This document shows positions 25,406-33,592 of a stretch of 37,334 bases of DNA, one piece after another. Position 1 is the stretch's first letter. Each line of letters begins with the position of its first letter. The notes beneath the pieces are model-generated. The model was not told where the DNA came from. It was given only the letters and a program-made list of their open reading frames with translations, and did no database searches. The stretch covers positions 1-37,334 of IMG/VR virus record IMGVR_UViG_3300017951_000042; one strand, given 5' to 3'. A program made the translations under genes and the position numbers. The DNA is from a virus.

Positions 25406-25690
25406 CTATTTATTTGTCAAGCGATCTCTCAAAGCTTCACAACAAGCCTTCCCACGATCTATGTACTCTTCCCAACTCATGTGTTCGGAATAGAAAAGCT
25501 CCCACATGACATCTGTCCGGCACACTACCGGACGATCTTCATAGATCGAACAGGCTCCATCCTGTAGGTGCTTGCATACCCCGTCTCCCCGGTTGAACCC
25601 CTCCATACCGGGGAGGGGTTCTTCGGGTAAAGATTTGCAGCAAGCTCCCTTGCAGGAAGATTCGCAAGGGAATGGCTTAGTGATTCCCAT
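25406..25690 (-). CDS. YkgJ-like Cys-cluster (Zn/Fe-binding) protein
   Basis: 94 aa with C9, C13, C17, C18, C39, C47 and C57, followed by C83 and C84. The pattern CxxxCxxxCC then CxxLxxGxCxIYExRPxxC matches the YkgJ/CxxCxxCC family thought to chelate zinc or iron. Its biochemical role is unknown even in bacteria. It overlaps the polymerase gene by 14 bp and is expressed with replication genes, so an accessory role in DNA metabolism or RNA/protein modification is possible. Confidence 0.8.
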   Translation of the reverse strand: MGITKPFPCESSCKGACCKSLPEEPLPGMEGFNRGDGVCKHLQDGACSIYEDRPVVCRTDVMWELFYSEHMSWEEYIDRGKACCEALRDRLTNK

Positions 25691-27467
25691 AACAATCTGC
25701 GGCGACTCCTTCTGCCGCCAAAGGTAGTCCTGGTGCCCAGTCGGGTGTGGTGGACAGGCACTTCACAACTTCCCAGTACGCTTCGTTTACATCCGCTTCG
25801 TCAACTTCGCAGATCAATTCATCGTGGACGTGCCAGAGGAAAGGAATCCCTGCGTCAACAGTCTGGAGAATACCGTGGCCGAATACGTCACGGGCCATCC
25901 CCTGTGTAATGTTCTCTGTTAGTTTGGAACCCCAGAAACGGGTACGTCTTGAGCCGTCAGCACAAGGGGCTGCGGAAACACCACGCCCCTCAGACTGGAC
26001 ATCAAAATAATTCAGCTCGCGACCTGAAGGAATCGTAAAGGCGTAATCATTCGGATCTGCATTGGCAGAAAGTTTGATCGCCTTGTCCAGTCGATCCCAA
26101 AGCCCTGTACCTTTCTTGGCGATAAGCGGGTTGGTACGACGGAACTCCTTGATCTCCTGATTGGCTTCCATTGAAGTCAGGTCCAACCCTGCCATTATTT
26201 TGGCGATCTCTTTGTACCTGCCCCCTGAAGCTCCGTACCCTGCCCCCAGTACCCGTGCCTTAAAGAACTGGCGTAGCTTGGGGTCCACGTCTTTCAACGG
26301 ACGTGGGTCGGTGTATCTTCCTGTTGACCGGGCCGCAGCCTCATAGCAGTCTGCACCATTGGCAACAAAATCAAGGAAGGCTCTGTCCCCTGCAAGGTAG
26401 GCAAGGCAACGGGGTTCAATCTGTGAAAGGTCAACGATCAGGAGTTTCTTACCCGGTCGTGCCTTGAACATGTGGCGTAGGTTAACACCGAATCGTGCTG
26501 CCTTGGTCAGGTTCTGCATGTTAAGGGACTGGTCCCCTGACCACCTCCCTGTAACGGAAGCGCCAAAGTATTTGAGGGAGAACCTCATAACCCCATCGGC
26601 ATCGGCCCGGTTGTACATCTCCTGCATAGTCAACAGTAATTTATTTGCCTGCCGGTGTCGGCCCATTGCCAAAGCCCACGGGCTGGTATTGCCGTATTCC
26701 AACAGCCAGGTCTCAAAAACGTCGCTGTCTTTGGCCATACTGCGAGGGGGAGGTATACCTTGTTTAGCACACTGCTCCTTCACCTGTTTGGTCGAAGTGG
26801 GTTTGTGTCCGTCCTTTACCCAAGGGATCTCTGCCTCAGCTTGCCAGACTTCGTTCTGGATCTTGGTGATCGCTGCTTCCAGTGCGGGCATATCTAATTG
26901 TACTCCCGACCACGCAGCTTCACGAGTCTCTGCTGAGAGACGGCGTTCATGTTCCGGCCAGAAGTTACTGAAGCCATTCCACAAACGAAGGGAGGCACGG
27001 CAGTCCTCAAGGGCATAATCATGCCAGCGTTGTTTCTGCTCGGGGGTACAAGTGTGGTAGTCAAGGTTCTTCATCTCCACATCCCGCACGGTCTTGTCAA
27101 CCTTGTGGTCGAAGGCTACCTCCATCGCTTTATCCAAAGCACGGGGGAGTTGGAGATAGGCACACAGGTCAGCCGTACAATGCCAGGTTTCAGGAATATA
27201 GGGCATCAGTTTCCCTTTATCAATCAGCTCCATGTGGACTGCCATATCAAAGGATACGTTGTGGGAAACCCACAACCCGTCGCTTATCTTATCCCACGGA
27301 GCCTGCTCCGGTGGACCTACATATTCAAATCCATCCGACCCGACGATCCCCACAAGGTAAGGATCGAAACGCTTGTCGGTGACATAGCGTTGGGTGGAGA
27401 GCTTCTTGAGACTGTACTGGGTATTGTAGAACGTCTCGTAATCAATCGCATATACTGTATTGGTCAT
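25677..27467 (-). CDS. polA: Family-A DNA polymerase with 3'-5' exonuclease (Leu762 type)
   Basis: 596 aa. Exonuclease motifs: AIDYETF (Asp9, Glu11), SHNVSFD (Asp74), YALEDCRASL (Tyr151, Asp155). Polymerase motifs: TGRWSGDQSLNMQNL (306-320), motif A VDLSQIEPR (Asp346), motif B R399-x3-K403-x3-L407-x3-Y411-G and motif C HVHDE (Asp549, Glu550). There is no 5'-3' exonuclease domain, as in phage replicases. Position 407 aligns with Phe762 of E. coli Pol I and is Leu, a variant seen in many viral polymerases. Start ACCTATGA overlaps the preceding stop. Confidence 0.95.
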   Translation of the reverse strand: MTNTVYAIDYETFYNTQYSLKKLSTQRYVTDKRFDPYLVGIVGSDGFEYVGPPEQAPWDKISDGLWVSHNVSFDMAVHMELIDKGKLMPYIPETWHCTADLCAYLQLPRALDKAMEVAFDHKVDKTVRDVEMKNLDYHTCTPEQKQRWHDYALEDCRASLRLWNGFSNFWPEHERRLSAETREAAWSGVQLDMPALEAAITKIQNEVWQAEAEIPWVKDGHKPTSTKQVKEQCAKQGIPPPRSMAKDSDVFETWLLEYGNTSPWALAMGRHRQANKLLLTMQEMYNRADADGVMRFSLKYFGASVTGRWSGDQSLNMQNLTKAARFGVNLRHMFKARPGKKLLIVDLSQIEPRCLAYLAGDRAFLDFVANGADCYEAAARSTGRYTDPRPLKDVDPKLRQFFKARVLGAGYGASGGRYKEIAKIMAGLDLTSMEANQEIKEFRRTNPLIAKKGTGLWDRLDKAIKLSANADPNDYAFTIPSGRELNYFDVQSEGRGVSAAPCADGSRRTRFWGSKLTENITQGMARDVFGHGILQTVDAGIPFLWHVHDELICEVDEADVNEAYWEVVKCLSTTPDWAPGLPLAAEGVAADCYGNH

Positions 27468-27682
27468 AGGTTATATTGTTTCTCGAACTCGACTGCCCAC
27501 ACCTCTAATGCGAGCAGTCTCTGATGTAAATTTTTTGGAGGTGGTCCTCCGTTCCTACACCACTCAAAGAACTCTTCTTCGTGGGCCGACATGCGGGGAG
27601 GGAGCGGGGGTGATAAGGTCTTTACCACCCCCGCTTTAGGTTTCTCCCGCAGGAAGTTAATGTTGGCAGTAGGGTTGCCCAC
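27464..27682 (-). CDS. Small protein upstream of DNA polymerase
   Basis: 72 aa from a GTG directly after the preceding TAA. The N-terminus has a Pro-rich segment (SPPLPPRM); the rest is helical (HEEEFFEWCRNGG, HQRLLALEVWAVEFEKQYNL). No family was recognised. Its stop overlaps the polymerase ATG, so it may be a polymerase accessory or act mainly to couple translation. Confidence 0.6.
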   Translation of the reverse strand: MGNPTANINFLREKPKAGVVKTLSPPLPPRMSAHEEEFFEWCRNGGPPPKNLHQRLLALEVWAVEFEKQYNL

Positions 27683-28720
27683 TTATCCAATCAGGCCCTG
27701 GGATCGCATCCAGTCGCTGAACCCTTCCCCGATCTCGTTCTCAGCGAGTTTGAGATTCTTGAGGCGTGGGACTGCGTAAGTGGTGCGTCCGTAGCTGTCC
27801 TCGAAGGAATCCATCTCCCAGAGTCCGAGATGAAGACCACCTTTAAGGATGCCTCTTACGGATTCAGTGACCACCTTTTTAACAGTGGAACCATAACCAC
27901 GGGGGGTACAGGTAAACTTGGCCATCACCCAACGGATGTCACCGAAGCTCAGATCCGTGATAATGTTCGGGTCATCCCCGACAGAGACAAGGAAGTTCAA
28001 GTCACCGACACGGGAAAACTTGTTGGCATCCTTCTCATACCCTTCGGAGAACCCGTCTGCAATCGCCTGATCCTTGGTGTCCCAAGTCTTTGGCATATTG
28101 TCGTCATAACTTTTCTGTTCCTGCCAGTATTTACGACAGTTCAAAGCAACCACGTAGATCGGTTCACCCGCACCACAAAGCTGGTGTTTCTTGTCATAGA
28201 CAAAGGTCCGGAAGTCGAAGTCATCCTTCAGTTCCCCGATTGAGTTGACAAGGTTGAGGCGGGGGATGTCGAAGTCATCCGCATCGTACTCACCTTCCAG
28301 TCCGGCAGGGCGTTCCATTGGGATCGCTGGCATCTGTGGGGTCACAGTTGCAGGGGGTTGGGCTGCCGCTGGACTAGGGGCGGGTGCTGGCGTTGGGGCT
28401 GCTGCCGGAGCTGGTGCTGGTGCTGGAGCAGGAGCAGGTGCTGGAGCCGCTGCCGGGGCGGGAGCGGCTTGTGGCGTGGGGGCTGGGGCAGCCTCCTGTA
28501 CTACTTCAGCCTGCACTGGGATCACTTCCCCGTTAACATTTATCGTCTCAGCAGTGGCAACAGGTGCGGCTGGAGCGGCTGGGGCGGCTGCTACTGGAGC
28601 AGCTGCGGGTGCTGGTTGGGCCGGTGCTGCGGCTACGGGAGCGGCTGCAACAGGTTGGGTAGCTGCTGGTGCAGCTGCGTTTCCGGCTTGGGCGGCTTGT
28701 ATTTTGGCTCTAAGGCTCAT
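27683..28720 (-). CDS. Ala/Pro-linker replication-region protein
   Basis: 345 aa. Residues about 9-128 are almost entirely Ala and Pro (runs of AP repeats) with one short ordered insert (TINVNGEVIPVQAEVVQ), a flexible linker or shaft. The C-terminal 200 residues are a globular domain beginning IPRLNLVNSIGELKDDFDF and containing VYDKKHQLCGAGEPIYVVAL. I have no confident family name. Location between helicase-nuclease and DNA polymerase suggests a replication or recombination accessory such as a single-strand-DNA-binding or annealing-related factor, but that is inference. The repetitive linker creates long spurious open frames on the other strand. Confidence 0.7.
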   Translation of the reverse strand: MSLRAKIQAAQAGNAAAPAATQPVAAAPVAAAPAQPAPAAAPVAAAPAAPAAPVATAETINVNGEVIPVQAEVVQEAAPAPTPQAAPAPAAAPAPAPAPAPAPAPAAAPTPAPAPSPAAAQPPATVTPQMPAIPMERPAGLEGEYDADDFDIPRLNLVNSIGELKDDFDFRTFVYDKKHQLCGAGEPIYVVALNCRKYWQEQKSYDDNMPKTWDTKDQAIADGFSEGYEKDANKFSRVGDLNFLVSVGDDPNIITDLSFGDIRWVMAKFTCTPRGYGSTVKKVVTESVRGILKGGLHLGLWEMDSFEDSYGRTTYAVPRLKNLKLAENEIGEGFSDWMRSQGLIG

Positions 28721-28750
28721 GATATTATTGGTGTTTAGCTGTGTTGTTAG

Positions 28751-31372
28751 TTAACCCTGACGGAGAACAGTCGTCTCCATACCACGGGTAAGATTATCCT
28801 GGTCTTCCAGAAGGACTTCAAAGTCCTTCTTGGCAGACTTGCTTAATGAATGTTTGCAAAATAGTTTTTCAAGTTTGGGGACGCTGACAGTGCAGCAGTC
28901 GAGGATGTCGTTCATCTCTACACCGTGGGGCATGACCGATACAGCCATCACCACGTCCGGGATAGAGCGGCTCCCTTTACGGGTGTAGGGGGTGTACCCA
29001 CGGGGAGCTTTCCCTGTCGACTTCACCCAGTCATGGACGGTCTTCTTCGCATTCTTGCACCACTCGTCCAAAAGACTGGTGGCGTCCATAATCTGCCCCA
29101 TCATGTCAGGATCTCCCATCTTGGTAAAATCAAGGTCTTCAAAGATGGATACCCCTCCATTGACCGCAGCACTGGTGTCGACCTTCTTAATATGGTTGGT
29201 GACAGGGCCATCCAACGCAGGGCAACCGCCCGGTTTATTACGGGCACAGTACTTACAGTTCTTCGCGTCAGGGTTGAATTTCTTCTGGTCGTCCGGTTTC
29301 TCCGCTTCAGTGATCACGTCAATGATCTCTTTCTGTAAGGTCGGAAGATCCCTGCGATGAAAGACATGCTCAGTCAGGTAATCCCTGCGTGGCTGGACAA
29401 AGACAACCTTGACGGTATCAGTGTGGGGGTAGGTTTCAAATACCCCGACAGTGTATCCCTTCCCCTGCCAATTCGTCTTGGCCGGATCTACTTTTGTATA
29501 TCCAAATTTCCAGTCAATGATTGTCGCCTCAGTACCTGCGATCAGCAAACGGTCAACGTGTCCGCTTTGTTGGAACGGGTGACCTTTGAGAATAGTAACC
29601 TCCGGCTCGATGAGGGTGGTGGGGTCCTGTCCGGGATTACTTTTTACGAGCTCGTTGAACTCGACCTGCTCAATCGCACGGCAGTCCTCCAGCATTCCGT
29701 TCTCTTCCTCATCGGTTTCATGGTTCGCGCCGTCCAATACTTCATGGAGCTTAGTCCCCTGAACCGTAATAGGGTGCGGTGGTCCTGAGTTGTCGGCCTG
29801 ATAGCCGGGACATATCGCCTTTGGTTTCAAAGACGAGGGTGAGTGTCTGGAGTGTCCACGGTCACTGTGCTGGGTCTGGGCAGCTACGGTGATCATATCC
29901 TGCAAAGGCATGTGGGACGCTGGTGTCGGTGTTGCGATGGCTTGTTTTAAGTTCATGCTGGTAGGTTCTTGAAAGGGTTGTTCGGTTTGAGGTCCAAGAA
30001 GCTCATCTGGTACGGGTGCAAGATTGCATCCTCTTTCTCCTTCAGTGAGGAGATCTGCATCCGTAAGCGTGTTAATCCTAGCAACTTTCGCCTCGACCTT
30101 CGACCGCACTTGGGACTCGACAGTCTTGGCCGCAAAGATGATCTTGGCGAGCGAGACGGATTTTTGATTTGCACGAAATGTCCTGCCGAGGGCTTGGATA
30201 AGTTCCCTGGCGGAGTAGGATGGGGATATGAGTGCAGTACGAGGGTACTGCCCATCGGTGTCGTGTAGATTGATGGACTGCCCGCCCGCTGACATCGTGA
30301 CCGCAAGGATGCGGATCTCGTTATTCTGGAACGCATCCCTGTCTTTGTTTGAAGATCCGTCAAAGATGCCGGGACTTTGTTTTTTAAGTTTGTTAACATA
30401 CTCTTGGAGGGATGCCTGAAAGTTGAAGAACGCTACCACGGACCTGCCTTCACGGAGGGCATCCTTTGTCATCTCAACAAAGACAGGTACTTTCAGGTAT
30501 TCAGATTCCTGACGGGAGCGTAAGAGAGCGGTGATCGGCAGCGGACGGTCTGCTTCCTTAATCTGTTTAAGGGTCTTCAGGTACGCATTGTCCAAAGCGG
30601 AAGATTTTTTCACGTCAACGGATACTGTCTGTACCTGCTGTCGGGGAAACTCGGGAGGGAAATCAACAGACGTAATCCGCTTTGCAACGGGTTCCATCAT
30701 CTTTTTCAGGAACGGGGTCGCATCCTCATGCTCCACCATAAACTCCTGTCCGTTTTTAGAGAACTTCTTTCCGAAGAACATTCCACCGAACGTGCCTTCG
30801 ATGACTCCGAACTGGTACGCCCAGAGTTTGAAGTTGTTCCAGTTGTGCAGACCGAGGGCGTACCCGATCGCTTTCATTTGCAAAGGGGAGTCCGCATAGG
30901 TAGCAGACAACCCAACTGCCTGAAGGTCAGGGTTATCCCCAACCCCTTTCAGGATATAGGGGGTACGGGTTGTGTGGTCAGGGGAAGCACACTGGTGGAC
31001 TTCATCAAATACCACGACTGTACCTTTAGGCAGGTTCCAGATAAAATCTTTCCGAAGCCATCTTCCATAAGGCAGGACAGGGCGTTTCTTTTTCAACGAG
31101 GGGCGGTAGGTAATCTCCCCGTAGGAATGCACCCCGATAATGTTGATTGGGCGTACCCCGCACGCCTCAAGGGTAACCCTCCACTCCGTTGTGACTGAAG
31201 CAGGGCAGACCACGAATACGTCGTGACCTGTCCGGGCAATCGCTGCGGCAACCTGCACAGTCTTCCCCCGACCTGCATGGGAGCAGTTCAGGTGGAACCT
31301 GCATCCGGGATCGTTCAGGAACCGGACATGGTGGTCAACAGCGGGTTGCTGCCATGTATAGGGTTTAATCAT
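28751..31372 (-). CDS. SF2 helicase fused to RecB/Cas4-like Fe-S nuclease
   Basis: 873 aa. The helicase (1-472) has Walker A SHAGRGKT (31-38), DEVH (123-126), SAT (156-158) and QALGRTFR (393-400). The second part (473-873) resembles DUF2800/RecB-type PD-(D/E)XK nucleases: GTKLHE (539-544), E591, GHVDR with Asp607, IIDWK (Asp620, Lys622), QPRRD (660-664), and Cys521, Cys706, Cys709 and Cys717 spaced as in 4Fe-4S nucleases. Such pairs process DNA ends or reversed forks. The joint has an in-frame Met473 preceded by AACCTACCAGC, so a separate nuclease product is possible. ATGA overlap at the start. Confidence 0.85.
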   Translation of the reverse strand: MIKPYTWQQPAVDHHVRFLNDPGCRFHLNCSHAGRGKTVQVAAAIARTGHDVFVVCPASVTTEWRVTLEACGVRPINIIGVHSYGEITYRPSLKKKRPVLPYGRWLRKDFIWNLPKGTVVVFDEVHQCASPDHTTRTPYILKGVGDNPDLQAVGLSATYADSPLQMKAIGYALGLHNWNNFKLWAYQFGVIEGTFGGMFFGKKFSKNGQEFMVEHEDATPFLKKMMEPVAKRITSVDFPPEFPRQQVQTVSVDVKKSSALDNAYLKTLKQIKEADRPLPITALLRSRQESEYLKVPVFVEMTKDALREGRSVVAFFNFQASLQEYVNKLKKQSPGIFDGSSNKDRDAFQNNEIRILAVTMSAGGQSINLHDTDGQYPRTALISPSYSARELIQALGRTFRANQKSVSLAKIIFAAKTVESQVRSKVEAKVARINTLTDADLLTEGERGCNLAPVPDELLGPQTEQPFQEPTSMNLKQAIATPTPASHMPLQDMITVAAQTQHSDRGHSRHSPSSLKPKAICPGYQADNSGPPHPITVQGTKLHEVLDGANHETDEEENGMLEDCRAIEQVEFNELVKSNPGQDPTTLIEPEVTILKGHPFQQSGHVDRLLIAGTEATIIDWKFGYTKVDPAKTNWQGKGYTVGVFETYPHTDTVKVVFVQPRRDYLTEHVFHRRDLPTLQKEIIDVITEAEKPDDQKKFNPDAKNCKYCARNKPGGCPALDGPVTNHIKKVDTSAAVNGGVSIFEDLDFTKMGDPDMMGQIMDATSLLDEWCKNAKKTVHDWVKSTGKAPRGYTPYTRKGSRSIPDVVMAVSVMPHGVEMNDILDCCTVSVPKLEKLFCKHSLSKSAKKDFEVLLEDQDNLTRGMETTVLRQG

Positions 31373-31578
31373 TTGTTGTGTTTAAGGTCGTCCACTGCCA
31401 GTTCAATTAAATCTCTTGCGAGTCTGGTATTCTTGATCTGGGCACGGTGGATACGGCATTCGATTTTGATAAAGCCAGGGAGTTCTACCACGACACCGGA
31501 GTCGGTGCAGCCTACCTGCTGGCCACCTTTCTTTTCCCTGCGTGGTGTGCTGATAACAAGCTGGTCCAGTTTCTTCAT
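31369..31578 (-). CDS. Small basic early protein
   Basis: 69 aa, basic, with VISTPRREKKGGQQVGC and a helical C-terminus (NTRLARDLIELAVDDLKHNK). Two Cys in the middle do not form a recognised finger. It shares ATGA with both neighbours, so translation is coupled to the helicase-nuclease. Function unknown. Confidence 0.6.
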   Translation of the reverse strand: MKKLDQLVISTPRREKKGGQQVGCTDSGVVVELPGFIKIECRIHRAQIKNTRLARDLIELAVDDLKHNK

Positions 31579-32018
31579 TCTTTTAATTTTTCCAGCCGCT
31601 CTTTGTAAGGGGCAAGGGTTTCGTTGATTTCGCTTTGGTGGTACTGGTCAATGTGGGAGAGGGAGAACAGGGTGAACAGATCCTCTACAAGCAGGATCAG
31701 TGCATCCCGTTTCGCGATATTCACAAGGACAGGGGTTTTTTCTTTCGGTAATTTAATCGGTTCATTGTCGGGGGAGTCTCCAAGGTAGAAGAGGTCCTTT
31801 GCCCGTGGCCATGAGTAGGTTCCGTTGTTGACATTACGGACAACCACACGGGTGAAGCCGGGGTCGGGGATAGTCTCCTTCGAGTACCCCTTGCCTTGGC
31901 GAAAGGGGTAATCCTTTGACGGAAGCTGGCCTTTCCAAGTGATCTCAATGATCTCCTTCGGGTCAGGTTGCTTTTTGTTCTTGGACTTGACGAAGTGTCC
32001 TATCTCCCAACGTGCCAT
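31575..32018 (-). CDS. Unrecognised early protein
   Basis: 147 aa. The N-terminal 100 residues appear beta-rich with conserved-looking Trp/Tyr and a Lys/Pro stretch (KSKNKKQPDPKEI); the C-terminus is helical (LVEDLFTLFSLSHIDQYHQSE). It begins at the A of the previous TAA (TAATG) and ends overlapping the next start (ATGA). No domain was recognised; host takeover or replication support is possible. Confidence 0.6.
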   Translation of the reverse strand: MARWEIGHFVKSKNKKQPDPKEIIEITWKGQLPSKDYPFRQGKGYSKETIPDPGFTRVVVRNVNNGTYSWPRAKDLFYLGDSPDNEPIKLPKEKTPVLVNIAKRDALILLVEDLFTLFSLSHIDQYHQSEINETLAPYKERLEKLKE

Positions 32019-32311
32019 TATTTTTCGATAGGGGTTGCCTCGGAAGGTGTGTGGTGGGGGTCATACTCCCAGCCGGAGACTGTCCAGTGTTTCCAACGGC
32101 TACCTGAAAGCTTCCAGAAGTTGTTGTATTTGTCCCTGTGGGTTGCGTCATCAGGGTCAAGGCCGGAAGTGTCTCCGCCCCTAAGCTGCCCATGTGTCGA
32201 AATCTGCTTGCAGCTTGCACACTGGAAGGCAACGGTTCCCAGACAAGGGAAGGCGTGGAAGTTGGTGTGTCCGCAGGAGGGGCACTTATAGAGGTGTTTC
32301 TCTTTACTCAT
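32018..32311 (-). CDS. Zinc-ribbon early protein
   Basis: 97 aa from the ATG in ACACCTATG; an in-frame ATG 15 codons upstream lacks that context. C10 and C13 (CPSC) with C31 and C34 (CASC) form a classic zinc ribbon at the N-terminus, with Cys23 between. The remainder has several Trp (WKLSGSRWKHWTVSGW). A nucleic-acid- or protein-binding role is likely. It may be a transcription or replication accessory. Confidence 0.65.
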   Translation of the reverse strand: MSKEKHLYKCPSCGHTNFHAFPCLGTVAFQCASCKQISTHGQLRGGDTSGLDPDDATHRDKYNNFWKLSGSRWKHWTVSGWEYDPHHTPSEATPIEK

Positions 32312-32333
32312 AGGTGTTGGTTGAGGGTTTGGC

Positions 32334-32939
32334 TTAAAGAACGGGTCTTCCTTCACTGAGACCAGGGACGTTGAGGTCGTTCAGGTTGTCCGGCTCATCG
32401 TCTTCTTCGGGTTCGGTCGGTGCAGTTGGGGTGATTTCTTCAGGGGCTTCGGTTTCAGTCTCAGGCTGGACCAAATCAAAGAACTTGCTGAACATACTAT
32501 CCAGAGGCTGGAGGTCTCCAGAGTAGCTGCGGAGCTGCCACTGGCCGTACCACATCACGAACAGAGGATTCTCGGGGCTCCACACCAGATAGCTGTAGGT
32601 TCTGCATGAAGTGTACTCCCCCAACGCTTTGAAAGGTTTGGGCAACCCTGTCTGCTTACGGGTAAGCTGGTAAAGGGAAGTGGAGAAGACCTGCTTCGGG
32701 TGCAGCACGTCTATTATATAAGCGGGGCCTCCGGGAGCGATAATCTTCTCACCGTGATAAAAAGGACGGGTCAGGTAAGATTTTACATCGCTATAAGGTA
32801 ACTCACGGTTCACCCCGCTACCCGCAGCCTTCTTCGTACTCACAACATAGCCATCCCCGACATCGGAAACGACGTAACAATAGCCCAAGGGGGTGGCGAC
32901 TTTTTCACCAGCAATGAATTTTTTAGGTGTATTTTTCAT
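32334..32939 (-). CDS. First gene of leftward operon, unknown function
   Basis: 201 aa from the ATG in CAACCTATG; an upstream ATG is rejected because this context recurs at other starts. Residues about 8-70 contain two similar beta-rich units (GEKVATPLGYCYVVSDVGDG and GEKIIAPGGPAYIIDVLHP), suggesting a duplicated small barrel. The C-terminus is an acidic Glu/Pro/Asp tail. It is the promoter-proximal gene of the leftward genome and so probably early. No family was recognised. Confidence 0.65.
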   Translation of the reverse strand: MKNTPKKFIAGEKVATPLGYCYVVSDVGDGYVVSTKKAAGSGVNRELPYSDVKSYLTRPFYHGEKIIAPGGPAYIIDVLHPKQVFSTSLYQLTRKQTGLPKPFKALGEYTSCRTYSYLVWSPENPLFVMWYGQWQLRSYSGDLQPLDSMFSKFFDLVQPETETEAPEEITPTAPTEPEEDDEPDNLNDLNVPGLSEGRPVL

Positions 32940-33066
32940 AGGTTGTGGCATCAAATTGGTATAATATACGAAACCTGTCAATACTTTTTTTAAATTTCCT
33001 GTTTTTTTGAAAATCGGCCTCCAGATCGGGAAGGCTTATATTAGCTAAATTCGTATATTGTGAGGG
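32940..33066 (-). promoter_or_regulatory. Leader and presumptive leftward promoter region
   Basis: Minus-strand sequence contains a perfect TTGACA (32976-32981) about 37 bases before the first leftward ATG and a TATATTAT tract soon after, but spacing does not fit a canonical sigma-70 promoter. A-rich runs flank it. The position strongly suggests that leftward transcription begins in or near here; the exact promoter is not resolved. Confidence 0.35.
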
Positions 33067-33125
33067 ACAATAGAGGGATTTGTGTAAATAGACGAACAAA
33101 CACATTAAACAAATCCCTCTATTGT
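33067..33125. repeat. 17-bp perfect inverted repeat in divergent region
   Basis: Arms ACAATAGAGGGATTTGT (33067-33083) and ACAAATCCCTCTATTGT (33109-33125) with a 25-bp spacer. A TATTGT just to the left (ending at 33061) can pair with the first arm instead, giving alternative structures, and TATTGTGAG occurs both before the left arm and at the end of the right arm. Candidate operator, origin element or RNA switch. Confidence 0.75.
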
Positions 33126-33130
33126 GAGTT

Positions 33131-33160
33131 GGGTAGGGGATGGTAGGGGATGGTAGGGGT
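33131..33160 (+). repeat. 10-bp G-rich tandem repeat (G-quadruplex-type)
   Basis: Three copies of TGGTAGGGGA-like units give four G-runs (GGG, GGGG, GGGG, GGGG) separated by 2-6 bases on the plus strand, meeting the usual G-quadruplex rule. A C-rich relative occurs in inverted orientation at about 33347-33360 and 33410-33425. Confidence 0.65.
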
Positions 33161-33165
33161 GTTTT

Positions 33166-33435
33166 TTGGCTATCCCACCCTTGAGCAATCCCTGTAAGCA
33201 AGCGGGCTGAGAGGCAATGAGTGGGAGATGTAGGAGATGTTTGTCACATACGATAGTGATCTTTCGAAAAAATAATATATAGAGAAAAAGAGATAATAAT
33301 TGTATAATATAAGAGGTACTATAGAGAGAGGGGTTTTAAAGGGATCCCCACCCCTACCATTTTGGCTTTTTTTTGGCTGCCAGCCCACTCTACCACAGGG
33401 ATTGAGGCACGGTAGGGGTCCCCTACTATCCCCCC
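33166..33435. other. Origin-like region: AT core between imperfect inverted repeats
   Basis: Left sequences (including CAATCCCTGT and GTAGGGG) recur inverted on the right (ACAGGGATTG at about 33395, CCCCTAC), flanking an AT-rich core at about 33255-33315 with long A/T runs. The core contains TATAAT and ACTATAGAGAGAG (33318-33330), which resembles T7-type promoter cores. No protein reading frame is credible. Together with the neighbouring repeats this resembles an origin/divergent control region. Confidence 0.5.
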
Positions 33436-33592
33436 TTTATATTATCCTGCCTCGTATATATGGTTGTTTTTCTATAATATAAAAATCCGTTTACGTGCGA
33501 GGGGTTTTCGTGAAGGATTCCGGATTAGCTTTTCGGGTTGGACCGAGTCTCTTTTTGGCAGTAAATATATTCAAGAAAAGCAAAGTTCGTTT

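Noticed and set aside
28245-28754. Gly/Ala-rich plus-strand frames opposite the Ala/Pro-linker protein
   Set aside because: Complement of repeated Ala and Pro codons gives Gly/Ala/Trp/Arg-rich frames by composition; no independent support.
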